Origin: Chryseobacterium aurantiacum
GTDB taxonomy: Bacteria > Bacteroidota > Bacteroidia > Flavobacteriales > Weeksellaceae
Reading direction: 5' to 3'
NCBI RefSeq assembly: GCF_003020585.1
Contig: NZ_PXUE01000002.1
Coordinates: 62,001 to 126,000 of the forward strand
DNA length: 64,000 nucleotides
Positions 17,909-26,568 of the stretch are shown here, piece after piece. Made by a program: the position numbers and the translations under genes. A model generated the notes under the pieces. That model worked only from the letters and a program-made list of their open reading frames with translations, had not been told where the DNA came from and searched no databases. Each line of letters begins with the position of its first letter. Position 1 is the stretch's first letter.

Positions 17909-17926
17909 GTATTAATGTAAAATGTA

Positions 17927-18001
17927 TTAATGACTCAAAAAATCAGACACAAGAGCCAGGATGAATACAAGAATGCTCATGATTAAAATCCAAAAACTCA
18001 T
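17927..18001 (-). CDS. Possible 24-residue membrane peptide between bioB and bioA
   Basis: An ATG at 18001, 20 bp after the bioB stop, opens a 24-codon frame ending in TAA at 17927-17929, 18 bp before the bioA ATG. The product starts MSFWILIMSILVFILALV and would be almost entirely one hydrophobic helix with a short SDFLSH tail. It fits exactly into the gap. There is no homology evidence and chance is a real alternative. Confidence 0.25.
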   Translation of the reverse strand: MSFWILIMSILVFILALVSDFLSH

Positions 18002-18021
18002 AACTCATCATTTATAATTTT

Positions 18022-19011
18022 TTAACAGCAGGTTTCTTTTTTAAGCATAGGTCGAAGTCCAAGCTTTTCCAGCATCTGCATATCTTCAGATACTCCGGGG
18101 TTGGGCGTTACCAATAGGGTTTCTCTTTCTCCCGTGAAAATAGAATTTGCACCTGCCATGAAGCACCATGCTTGTTCTGTTTCTGTCATTTCTATACGGC
18201 CTGCACTTAGTCTTACCATAGATGCCGGCATTACAATTCTGGCTGTAGCAATCATTCTTACCATTTCCCAGGTGTCTACCTTTTCATTATTTTCCAATGG
18301 AGTTCCTTCTACTCTTGCTAATGCATTAATGGGAACCGATTCCGGATGCTTTGGCATTGTAGCTAAGGTGAGCAACATTGATATTCTGTCTCTATGGGTC
18401 TCTCCTAATCCTATAATTCCTCCGGAACATACGGTAATTCCTGCCTTTCTGACGTTATTGATGGTATTGATTCTGTTATCAAATGTTCTGGTAGAGATAA
18501 TCTCTTCATAGTATTGTTCAGAAGTATCAAGGTTGTGGTTGTAGGCATATAGTCCTGCTTCCTGAAGCCTGATTGCCTGCTCTTCAGTAAGCATCCCCAG
18601 TGTACAACATACCTCCATTCCTAATTCATTTACTCCCTTTACCATATCTATCACTCTGTCAAAGTCACGATTGTTGCGGACTTCACGCCATGCGGCAGCC
18701 ATGCAGAATCTTGAAGAACCGCTATCTTTTGCTTTTTGAGCGTGAGCGATAACAGTTTCTGTAGGTAATAAGGCTTGCACTTTGATATTGGTGTGGTAAC
18801 GTGCCGCCTGTCCGCAATATGAACAGTCTTCAGGACAACCACCGGTTTTAATTGACAGCAAAGTAGATATCTGCACTTCGGATGGATCATGTCTTTCACG
18901 GTGTACCGTTGCGGCCTTATAGATTAGCTCCATTAAGGGAAGATTGTAAATGTTCTCAATTTCTTCCTTGGTCCAGTCATTTCTAATCTCTGTTTTTCTA
19001 TCCATTATCAT
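18022..19011 (-). CDS. bioB: Biotin synthase
   Basis: BioB is the radical-SAM enzyme that inserts sulfur into dethiobiotin. The 329-residue protein has the [4Fe-4S]-SAM cysteines C59, C63 and C66 in [11 protein letters not shown], and the further conserved segments [32 protein letters not shown] and GGIIGLGE. The C-terminus ends in a CC pair. The start overlaps the bioD stop by 4 bp, which indicates translational coupling. A start at Met3 is equally possible. Confidence 0.98.
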   Translation of the reverse strand: MIMDRKTEIRNDWTKEEIENIYNLPLMELIYKAATVHRERHDPSEVQISTLLSIKTGGCPEDCSYCGQAARYHTNIKVQALLPTETVIAHAQKAKDSGSSRFCMAAAWREVRNNRDFDRVIDMVKGVNELGMEVCCTLGMLTEEQAIRLQEAGLYAYNHNLDTSEQYYEEIISTRTFDNRINTINNVRKAGITVCSGGIIGLGETHRDRISMLLTLATMPKHPESVPINALARVEGTPLENNEKVDTWEMVRMIATARIVMPASMVRLSAGRIEMTETEQAWCFMAGANSIFTGERETLLVTPNPGVSEDMQMLEKLGLRPMLKKETCC

Positions 19012-19616
19012 AATTTTGTTATTGTTAATTGTTTTGCCGTAGCAGTAATATTTTCTTTGTCAGGGGTAATTTCAGGGATTCTGATAATTTTTGTATAGCG
19101 GTCAATGAAGGAGCAGATTACCCTTTCTGTATCTTCAGGAAATTCTCCATTCAGGATAAGGTATTCAAGTTTAATTTTCCTTTGTTGTAATGCCATGACC
19201 GAAAGCAAGGTGTGGTTGATGCAGCCTAGGTAATTCCTCACAACAAGTGCAGTTGGAATCTGTAACTTTTCTATCAGATCAATCATGAAACTATGATCCG
19301 AAAGAGGTACCATAAGACCTCCGGCTCCTTCTACAATCAATGAATTTTGAGTTTCCGGTAATTGAAGCTCATCAAGGGTAATAGCTTTGTTTTCTGCTCT
19401 TGCAGATTGATGAGGAGATGCCGCCAATTGCAGGCGATAGGTTTCCGGATGACATACTGTATTGTCTGTCCAGTCTTCAATTTTTTTACTGTCCGTATAG
19501 TGGAGATCCCCTGATTGTACAGGTTTCCAATAATCAGTTTTGAAATACTGTACTAAAATAGCAGAACAAACGGTTTTTCCTATTTCAGTTCCTATTCCTG
19601 TTATAAATAGTTTCAT
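19008..19616 (-). CDS. bioD: Dethiobiotin synthetase
   Basis: BioD closes the ureido ring of DAPA with CO2 and ATP to make dethiobiotin. The 202-residue protein has the P-loop variant GIGTEIGKT at residues about 7-15 and [10 protein letters not shown] near 105. It is slightly shorter than the enterobacterial enzyme, as is common in this phylum. It lies between bioF (24-bp gap) and bioB (4-bp overlap). Confidence 0.95.
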   Translation of the reverse strand: MKLFITGIGTEIGKTVCSAILVQYFKTDYWKPVQSGDLHYTDSKKIEDWTDNTVCHPETYRLQLAASPHQSARAENKAITLDELQLPETQNSLIVEGAGGLMVPLSDHSFMIDLIEKLQIPTALVVRNYLGCINHTLLSVMALQQRKIKLEYLILNGEFPEDTERVICSFIDRYTKIIRIPEITPDKENITATAKQLTITKL

Positions 19617-19640
19617 ATTGCTGTTTCAGCTCTTTTGTTT

Positions 19641-20750
19641 TTAATTAAATTCTTTGATAATTCCTGTAAGCCTGATAATTTCTTCCTCAGTATTGAAGCT
19701 GTGAAGACATATTCGGAGTCGTTCCGTTCCCTCTTTTACTGTGGGACTGTATATGGCGTAGGTTAAAAAACCTTCATTGAGTAAAGCTTTCTGCAGCATA
19801 CCTAATTTTTGATTGTCAGGAATTACAATAGCCTGAATAGGGCTTTTTTCAGAAGAGGGAGAAATCAGTCCCTGTTCTCGGAATATTTTGATGTTATTCT
19901 GAAGTTTCTCCGCTGTTTTATGATGGCTTTCTAGAAATTCATATCCCGTTTTTATACTCACCCATTGATAATCCTGTGCTGAAGTAGTATAAATAAAAGG
20001 TGAAGCAAAATTGATGAGATAGGATTTTACAGTATCATTACAAAGAATAGCTGCTCCATGCGCTCCCAATGCTTTGCCGTAGGTGATGACACTTGCTGTA
20101 ATATGATCCTGTAGATTGTACTTTTCGATCAATCCATGCCCAAAAACCCCAAAAGCGTGCGCTTCATCCACCAATAAATCTGCCTTGTAATGCCTTGCCA
20201 TTTCAGAAATCTTCTGAATGGATGCAAAATCTCCTTCCATTGAGTAAAGACTTTCTATAGCGATATAACAATGCCCCTCCTGTCTTTTTAATACATTTTC
20301 AAGGTCATTCAGATCATTATGTTTAAACTTAATCTTTCTGGCATTCGACATTTTGCAGGCATCATGTACAGAACGATGAATCTGTTCATCTACAATAATG
20401 GTGTCATGCCGATTAGGAAGTGTGGAAAACAATGCTAGATTGGCATTATATCCAGATGGGAAAAGCAAAGCAGAGGAAAATTGATGCTTTTTTGCAATAA
20501 AGCCTTCTGTTGCTGTTACAATATCGCTGTTTCCGCTAATCAGCCTGGATCCGGTACTTCCCGATAATAAGGCCGGATGATCATTGATCTTTTTTAATAA
20601 AATACTCTGTAATTCCTTATTTCTTGCAAACCCCAGATAATCATTGGAGTAAAAATCAATTCCCTCAGAACGGGATTGAAGTTGTCTTAAGGTACCTTCC
20701 TTTTTTCTTTTATGGAGAGATTCCTGAAAATAGTCAATGTTTTTAAGCAT
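19641..20750 (-). CDS. bioF: 8-amino-7-oxononanoate synthase
   Basis: BioF condenses pimeloyl-ACP or -CoA with alanine to form KAPA. The 369-residue PLP enzyme of the alpha-oxoamine synthase family shows FYSNDYLGFA at about 30, GSTGSRLISGN, FPSGYNANLA, VDEAHAFGVFG and the PLP lysine in TYGKALGAHG. It is shorter than the 385-400 residue glycine C-acetyltransferases, and the location in a bio operon supports BioF. Its start overlaps the upstream ferritin-like gene by 8 bp. Confidence 0.95.
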   Translation of the reverse strand: MLKNIDYFQESLHKRKKEGTLRQLQSRSEGIDFYSNDYLGFARNKELQSILLKKINDHPALLSGSTGSRLISGNSDIVTATEGFIAKKHQFSSALLFPSGYNANLALFSTLPNRHDTIIVDEQIHRSVHDACKMSNARKIKFKHNDLNDLENVLKRQEGHCYIAIESLYSMEGDFASIQKISEMARHYKADLLVDEAHAFGVFGHGLIEKYNLQDHITASVITYGKALGAHGAAILCNDTVKSYLINFASPFIYTTSAQDYQWVSIKTGYEFLESHHKTAEKLQNNIKIFREQGLISPSSEKSPIQAIVIPDNQKLGMLQKALLNEGFLTYAIYSPTVKEGTERLRICLHSFNTEEEIIRLTGIIKEFN

Positions 20751-21366
20751 AACTTAATTGCTCTACTTCTTCTGTAACAGCATTGATCCAGGCTTCATGA
20801 AGTTCCTTTTCAATAGTAAGAATATGTTCAGCATGAAGCTTCCAGTCTGCGGAAAATTCATTTAACTGATTAATCATTTCTTCAAGATGTCCCTCTTCTT
20901 CCAAAATAATGGATTTCACCATAATCCTTGAAGACTCCTCAGTAAGTGTTTGCTGGTAGACCGGGTAAAGTTCGTCGGCTCTTACTTCAATGGCATAGGT
21001 TACAAAAAGGTAAGCTGCATATTTAAGGTCTTCCTTAGTTAACTGAAATGCTTCCTGAAGATATCTACAGGATTTAATATCTAAGGAATGGAGATATTGT
21101 CGTGTTGCTATCGGAGCCAGAAGCTCGGTGCTCTCATAGGTTTTGCAGAGTTCAGGATCTATTTTTCCAATTTGCTTTTTTAGATAATAGGCATGGCGGT
21201 GTTCTTCAGCGGCATGTTTCAGTTGAATTTGGCTTACAAGAGTCGGATGTTCACATTTTGAAATTTTCCTTGCACCGGCATTTTCCATAAAGGATAATGT
21301 ATTGAGCCATTTTGCATGGGCTTTGCCATCCTGTACAATCTTTTTTAACAGATGATGAAATTCCAT
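20743..21366 (-). CDS. Ferritin-like diiron protein, first gene of the biotin operon
   Basis: The 207-residue, all-helical protein carries a full ferritin-like diiron ligand set: E28 (FMENAGARKI), E55xxH58 (EEHRH), E127 (YAIEVRADELYP) and E157xxH160 (EEEGH). That is the E, ExxH, E, ExxH order of diiron oxygenases and ferritin-fold oxidases. There is no signal peptide. It is first in the operon, overlaps bioF by 8 bp, and is preceded by a TACTTTTG -7-like element (21385-21392, minus strand). No bioC or bioH is in the cluster, so an oxidative step that provides or processes the pimeloyl precursor is an attractive but unproven role. Confidence 0.8.
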   Translation of the reverse strand: MEFHHLLKKIVQDGKAHAKWLNTLSFMENAGARKISKCEHPTLVSQIQLKHAAEEHRHAYYLKKQIGKIDPELCKTYESTELLAPIATRQYLHSLDIKSCRYLQEAFQLTKEDLKYAAYLFVTYAIEVRADELYPVYQQTLTEESSRIMVKSIILEEEGHLEEMINQLNEFSADWKLHAEHILTIEKELHEAWINAVTEEVEQLSYA

Positions 21367-21384
21367 AGATTTTTATTTTGATGT

Positions 21385-21417
21385 CAAAAGTAGTATATTG
21401 CCGGATGGTTGTATGGT
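21385..21417. promoter_or_regulatory. bio/MocR intergenic control region
   Basis: On the minus strand TACTTTTG (21385-21392) fits the -7 element of the biotin operon, 18 bp before its ATG. Beside it the plus strand has ATGGT at 21405-21409 and again at 21413-21417, a short direct repeat spaced 8 bp. MocR-type regulators often bind direct repeats, so this may be the operator of the divergent regulator. Confidence 0.35.
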
Positions 21418-21432
21418 GCCAGTTTTTATATT

Positions 21433-22920
21433 ATGGATAGTCCGGTTAAGATTCCTTATGAAAGTTTTATAAAAATAGATAGAAAATCAGAGACTTCTAT
21501 CTATTTACAGATTGCCAATCAATTGGTAAATTCTATTCAACGGGGATATTTGCCTTTTGGAACAAAACTCCCCGGTACAAGAGCATTCAGTGAAATACTG
21601 GATGTTCATCGAAATACAGCAGTAGCGGTATATGATGAACTGTGCGCTCAGGGTTGGGTAGAAAGTTTTCCCAATAAGGGAACCTTTGTTATTGGCAAGG
21701 ATCAGGAAAAGCCCATAAAAGTAAAGGATTTTGCAGAAAATAATCTTTTAAACTATCCTAAAACAACAGGTTTTTCATTCAAAACATCCAATATACTGGA
21801 TAACCCTTTTGAACATTCGGATTGTGAATTTGTATTGAATGATGGTGTGCCTGATATCAGGCTTACCCAGATTGGCCAGCATTCACGGTTTTACAGTTCT
21901 ATTCTTAAACGCAAATCCAATCAAAAAGGATTGGGACATTACAACCATGACGGGAGTGAGTTTTTTAAGGAACATTTGTCTCAATATCTTAATTTATCCC
22001 GTGGATTGCCCATTTCCAAGAATAATCTACTGATTACCCGAAGTACGGAAATGAGTATTTATATTGTTTCTGAAATTCTTCTTTCTGCCGGAGATACGGT
22101 CTTGGTAGGAGCTTTAAGTTATTTTTCGGTGAACATGATCTTCCAAAAAGCAGGGGTAAATATTGTAACACTTCCTATAGATGAAGACGGAATTATTGTG
22201 GAAAGTGTAAGGGAAGCCTGTAAAAGACAGAAAATAAGAATGCTTTATCTTACCCCGCACCACCACTATCCTACTACAGTTGCCCTTAGTGCCCAGCGAA
22301 GACTGGAATTGCTGGAACTGGCCAACGAGTATGGCTTCGTTATTCTTGAGGATGATTATGACTATGAATTTCATTATGATAAAAGCCCAATTCTTCCTTT
22401 GGCCAGTGCGGATACAAACGGAATGGTTATCTATATCGGATCATTTGGGAAATCTCTGGCTCCGGGATTCAGAACCGGATTTATTGTGGCACCCGAAAAT
22501 CTGATGATAGAAATGAGAAAGCATCTTGGAATTATCGACAGGCAGGGCGATATTCTTATGGAAAGAACTTTGGGAGAAATGATTGAGGAAGGAGAAATTA
22601 ACCGATATCTTAAAAAATCTTTAAAGGTATACCAGGAAAGACGGGATTATTGTTCTGCTTTGCTCAGAGAAAATCTAGGCGATTATATCACCTTTCAAAA
22701 ACCTTCGGGCGGATTGGCGATCTGGCTGGAATGGAATATTGCGATTAATCTCATGCAGTTAAGCCGAAAATGTGCTCAGAATAACCTTTTTATTCCGAAA
22801 ACGTTGCTTTATCAAAACAAAGGACTTACAGCCATGAGGCTTGGCTTCGGAGATCTGAATGTAGATGAAATGAAAAAAAGTATTGATATTCTTTCCCATA
22901 ATGTAAAACTGTTAGTCTGA
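21433..22920 (+). CDS. MocR-type PLP-dependent transcriptional regulator (GntR-aminotransferase fusion)
   Basis: The protein has a GntR winged helix (about residues 15-85, SIYLQIANQLVNSIQRGYLP, FPNKGTFV) joined to a fold-type I aminotransferase-like domain (about 115-495). PLP-site features are present: HHHYPTTVALS, LEDDYDYEFHY and the lysine in YIGSFGKSLAPGFRTGF. Such proteins sense a vitamin or amine through PLP. I start at ATG 21433 (495 residues); a TTG at 21409 would extend it into the operator. It is divergent from the biotin operon with a 66-bp gap, so it may regulate that operon. This is a context inference, since known MocR targets are mostly PLP, GABA or taurine genes. Confidence 0.9.
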   Translation: MDSPVKIPYESFIKIDRKSETSIYLQIANQLVNSIQRGYLPFGTKLPGTRAFSEILDVHRNTAVAVYDELCAQGWVESFPNKGTFVIGKDQEKPIKVKDFAENNLLNYPKTTGFSFKTSNILDNPFEHSDCEFVLNDGVPDIRLTQIGQHSRFYSSILKRKSNQKGLGHYNHDGSEFFKEHLSQYLNLSRGLPISKNNLLITRSTEMSIYIVSEILLSAGDTVLVGALSYFSVNMIFQKAGVNIVTLPIDEDGIIVESVREACKRQKIRMLYLTPHHHYPTTVALSAQRRLELLELANEYGFVILEDDYDYEFHYDKSPILPLASADTNGMVIYIGSFGKSLAPGFRTGFIVAPENLMIEMRKHLGIIDRQGDILMERTLGEMIEEGEINRYLKKSLKVYQERRDYCSALLRENLGDYITFQKPSGGLAIWLEWNIAINLMQLSRKCAQNNLFIPKTLLYQNKGLTAMRLGFGDLNVDEMKKSIDILSHNVKLLV

Positions 22921-22945
22921 TAAGTATAAGAATACGGTCATAAAA

Positions 22946-22969
22946 AAGCCTCTACAATAATAGAGGCTT
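22946..22969 (-). terminator. Terminator of the siderophore operon
   Basis: A 9-bp perfect stem (22946-22954 with 22961-22969) around a 6-nt loop is followed on the minus strand by six T. It lies 12 bp beyond the PepSY gene stop, the end of the long leftward operon. Confidence 0.85.
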
Positions 22970-22981
22970 GGTCAATTTCAC

Positions 22982-24145
22982 TTATGCTTTTTTCTTTTTG
23001 GGTTTCTTCTTTTTCTTGTTGAGATAAATAATAAAACCTGTAATGGGAAGCGATGCAGCAATGATTCCTGCAAAAAGATAAATAATTCTGCCGGGGATCC
23101 CGAAGAGGCTTCCTGTGTGTAAATCGTAATTTCTTTCTCTTAGTGCGGTACCATATCCTATATTTTTGTCTTTATAAAATTGATGTTTTAGAGTTTCACC
23201 TGAATACTGATCAAAATTAAAGTTTTCATTCTGGTATTGTTTTTTTCCGAAAGTAAGTTCTACATAATAGGTTCCTTCCTCTGTTCTTGGAAAATTAACA
23301 AGTGCAGATTCTTTATTGGTTAAGCCTTTTTCAACCTTATTGTCAATGATGTCCAAAATATTGATGGGTACATCAGATTCTTCTGTAAGGATTTTACTTT
23401 TTGCTTTCTTTTCTGTAGGAGTATTGCCATTCAGGGTATTTTTGATCCATTTATCTATATTTTCAAAATTCCAGATCAAAGCGGAATAAGAAATAAATAA
23501 TAAAGGAATTACTGCATAAAACCCTAATACATTATGAACATCATAGTTGATTCTTTTCCAGTTGGCAGAAGTTTTAATGAAGAACATACCTTTCAACATA
23601 GCCTTGCTCATCTTTCGCGGATACCATATCACTAATCCCGAAAGGAGAATAATGGCAAAAATCAATGTAGAATATCCTGTAATGGTTTTCCCTATTTTTT
23701 CTCCCAGCAATAATCTTCTGTGGAGATCCAGTACAATTTCAAAAAAATCCTTTTTGGCATCTTCTACTTCCTGAACTTTTCCGGTGTATGGATCTATATA
23801 AACTCTATAATAATAAAGATAAGTTCCCCAGTAGGTCAGCGCTTCATTATCCATTTTAAGAGTTCGGAAAACATAAGTACGGGAGGGATCGGATGAAATA
23901 ACAGCTCTTTTGATCTTTAATCCATCAGGCAGGGCTTTTTCGGCTTTTGCTGTAAGATCAGAAAGAGAAAGCTTTTTGTTTCCAATGTTCTCTACAAAAT
24001 ATCTTTTCGGGTGAACAACATGTTTTAATTCTTCTTCAAATACTAAAATACATCCAGTAGCTGCCATTATAACAACTATAAGCCCGGACGTTAGTCCGAG
24101 CCATAGATGTAACTGATATGCTATTTTTCTAAATTTAAGCTTCAT
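22982..24145 (-). CDS. PepSY-associated TM-helix protein, likely ferric-siderophore reductase
   Basis: The 387-residue inner-membrane protein has four main membrane segments with paired histidines suited to heme or metal binding: YQLHLWLGL in TM1, VLDLHRRLLLGEKIG, NYDVHNVLGFYA, and NYDLHTGSLFG before the last segment. A periplasmic PepSY-like part lies at about 50-110. It ends in a Lys-rich tail. Related proteins next to TonB receptors are thought to reduce Fe(III)-siderophores in the periplasm. It follows the TonB receptor by 2 bp as the last gene of the siderophore operon, which supports this role by context. Confidence 0.88.
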   Translation of the reverse strand: MKLKFRKIAYQLHLWLGLTSGLIVVIMAATGCILVFEEELKHVVHPKRYFVENIGNKKLSLSDLTAKAEKALPDGLKIKRAVISSDPSRTYVFRTLKMDNEALTYWGTYLYYYRVYIDPYTGKVQEVEDAKKDFFEIVLDLHRRLLLGEKIGKTITGYSTLIFAIILLSGLVIWYPRKMSKAMLKGMFFIKTSANWKRINYDVHNVLGFYAVIPLLFISYSALIWNFENIDKWIKNTLNGNTPTEKKAKSKILTEESDVPINILDIIDNKVEKGLTNKESALVNFPRTEEGTYYVELTFGKKQYQNENFNFDQYSGETLKHQFYKDKNIGYGTALRERNYDLHTGSLFGIPGRIIYLFAGIIAASLPITGFIIYLNKKKKKPKKKKA

Positions 24146-24147
24146 TG

Positions 24148-26568
24148 TTAAAATTTAAGGCTTACCTCAGCAACAAAATTACGAGGCATTTGAGCTACTA
24201 CAACCCCTTGTCCTGCGAAATATTGTGCATTGCCTAAATTATTCATTTTAAATCCTAGTCTGTATCTTTCTTTTTCAAGGCTGATGGATGCATTGATGAG
24301 AGTATAAGCAGGGAAAGTGAATTTTCCTGTAGTTGTTTTATGCTCGGTAATCTGATGCCCTACACGATTGACTCCAAATCCAAAACCTAGTCCTTCCAGA
24401 CTGCCGGATTGAAGTACGTAGCTCACCCATGAATTAAAGACACTTGCTGGTCCTGCAGATCCTGGACGACGTCCGTCTACAGTAGGGTCTGCTTTCACAA
24501 ACTTACTGTCGTTATATGCATATCCTGCCATAACGTTCAAACCTTGAAGAGGATTTGCAATTACTTCCAATTCAACTCCCTTGCTTCTTTGTTCTCCATC
24601 CTGAATTGTAATTCTGTATCCTTTTCCATCACGTATTACTTCAATTTCTCTCTGCATATTATCAACCAGAATATCATAGTATCCTACTGTAAAATTAATA
24701 CGGTTTCTCCAAAGATTTCCTTTGAATCCTGCTTCCCATTGATTGGATTTTTGCGGCTTCATGTTTCCGTCATAATCAGCAAGTCCCTGGGTAACCGGAG
24801 CTGTATTGCTGAACCCATTCATATAATTAGCATATACTGAGAAACGGTCCTTAAAGATCTGGTAAACAACTCCCACTTTAGGAGACCATGCAGTTTGCTT
24901 AAATTCACCTAAACGCTCATTTTTGTTTAGATTAAGCTGGCCTTTACTTTCATAATGATCGATACGTAAACTTAATAAAGTGATCAACCTGTCAGTAATG
25001 TAAACAGCATCAGAAAGGTAAGCTCCATAAATATTACTTGATGTTGTAGTTCTTGTTAAAGCAGCCTTTGAAACCTGAATTTTCTGCATTGCCAAATCTC
25101 TTGAGATAAAACCATACTTGGCAGTAAGGTCCTGTCCATTGATGGTATCAAACTTAATGATAGGCGAATGGTTGTTGTTCAGAGATTGATTTAAATAATC
25201 CAAACCAATCAACACCTTATTTTTGATCTTTCCAATGTTAAACTGCCCATTAAAGTTCTGTTGAACACTTGTAGAAGCAGCTTCTGAGTTTTGCCATTGT
25301 ACATTACGTTCCAGCATTGCATCACTTTTATCTCCTCTGATGAATTGATATTGGTACAAACCTTCAGTTTTTCTATAGTTTCTCGAAATTAAGGTTTGTG
25401 AATTCCAGTTTTTCGAAATTTTATAATTAACCTCCGCTTTTACGTTGATGGATGGAGCTTTTAAAGTCATATCATTATTGGAATATGATCTTTTCCAGTC
25501 GAATCCAAGTTCATCAGGCGTATGGGCTACAAAAGGTCTTGATCTGGCAAGGAAAATAATAGGCGTATTGGTTCCCTCATAATTATAAATCTGAGCTCCT
25601 AAGCTAAATTTCAACTTATCATTTACCTGATAGCTTAATGTAGGAGCAACAAAGAATGACTTTCTGAATTCAGAATCTCTGAAACCGTTTTGATACTGAT
25701 AAGCAGCATTAAGACGGAACAATGTTTTTCTGGAATCCGTAACGGGCCCATAAACATCTGCTGTCACACGATTCAGGTTATAACTTCCCATCAGATAGGA
25801 AATTTCACCTCCGAAATAATCCTTTGGTTTTTTGGTCACTACATTAATTAATCCTCCAAAAGAAGTTACTGCTCCTCCGTACAAAGTTCCTGATGGTCCT
25901 TTAATCACTTCGATATGTTCAATATCAGAAGGGTCAACTTCACCATTGGTATTAGCAGGAACACCGTCTACCATTGATATTTTTGTGGGAAAACCTCTAA
26001 GGCTGTAATAAAAACTTCCGTCTCCTGAACCTCTTCCCGGGCTTCCCTGCATTTTTACCATACCCGGAACATTTTTCAGTACTTCTGAAACATCATACGT
26101 AAGCTGTTCTTTTAAAATCTGTTGGTTGATAATAGTGTAAGCCTGTGGGTTTTCTAAGCTTTTAAGTGGCATTTTAGAGATTGAAGTACTGTCTTTAGCC
26201 AGAAATTTATTTCTACTGAAAGCATATACTGTAATCCCTTCAATCACATTGTTTTGCGCAGGGGCATAAACAGTAGGTATTTCATAGACATCTTGCTTAA
26301 TGTGGATTTGTTCCCGCATCAGCTCAATGTCATTTAAAACCACCTGGAGAGTATATTCTCCAGGGGTAACATTATCAAAGTAAAATTCTCCTAAATTATT
26401 GGTTTTTGCCTGATAAGACGTGTTTACAAGCCTTAAAAGTGCGTTTTTTACGGGTGCCTGTTCAGACAACATGATCTTGCCACGAATACGTTCACTCTGC
26501 TGGGCAGAAAGAGAACCTGAAAATAAGGCAAGTGTAAAAAGTAATATAAGGGTTTTAAATGTTTTCAT
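24148..26568 (-). CDS. TonB-dependent siderophore receptor
   Basis: The 806-residue outer-membrane receptor has a Sec signal (1-22, ending SGSLSAQ), a carboxypeptidase-regulatory-like Ig-fold domain at about 28-110 typical of Bacteroidota, a plug domain at about 140-250 (LSEVLKN-type segment VSEVLKNVPGM, IEVIKGPSGTLYGG), and a 22-strand barrel ending in VSLKF. It imports ferric siderophore using TonB energy. It overlaps the adenylating enzyme gene by 14 bp, so it is translated with the biosynthetic genes and is very likely the cognate receptor. Confidence 0.96.
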   Translation of the reverse strand: MKTFKTLILLFTLALFSGSLSAQQSERIRGKIMLSEQAPVKNALLRLVNTSYQAKTNNLGEFYFDNVTPGEYTLQVVLNDIELMREQIHIKQDVYEIPTVYAPAQNNVIEGITVYAFSRNKFLAKDSTSISKMPLKSLENPQAYTIINQQILKEQLTYDVSEVLKNVPGMVKMQGSPGRGSGDGSFYYSLRGFPTKISMVDGVPANTNGEVDPSDIEHIEVIKGPSGTLYGGAVTSFGGLINVVTKKPKDYFGGEISYLMGSYNLNRVTADVYGPVTDSRKTLFRLNAAYQYQNGFRDSEFRKSFFVAPTLSYQVNDKLKFSLGAQIYNYEGTNTPIIFLARSRPFVAHTPDELGFDWKRSYSNNDMTLKAPSINVKAEVNYKISKNWNSQTLISRNYRKTEGLYQYQFIRGDKSDAMLERNVQWQNSEAASTSVQQNFNGQFNIGKIKNKVLIGLDYLNQSLNNNHSPIIKFDTINGQDLTAKYGFISRDLAMQKIQVSKAALTRTTTSSNIYGAYLSDAVYITDRLITLLSLRIDHYESKGQLNLNKNERLGEFKQTAWSPKVGVVYQIFKDRFSVYANYMNGFSNTAPVTQGLADYDGNMKPQKSNQWEAGFKGNLWRNRINFTVGYYDILVDNMQREIEVIRDGKGYRITIQDGEQRSKGVELEVIANPLQGLNVMAGYAYNDSKFVKADPTVDGRRPGSAGPASVFNSWVSYVLQSGSLEGLGFGFGVNRVGHQITEHKTTTGKFTFPAYTLINASISLEKERYRLGFKMNNLGNAQYFAGQGVVVAQMPRNFVAEVSLKF

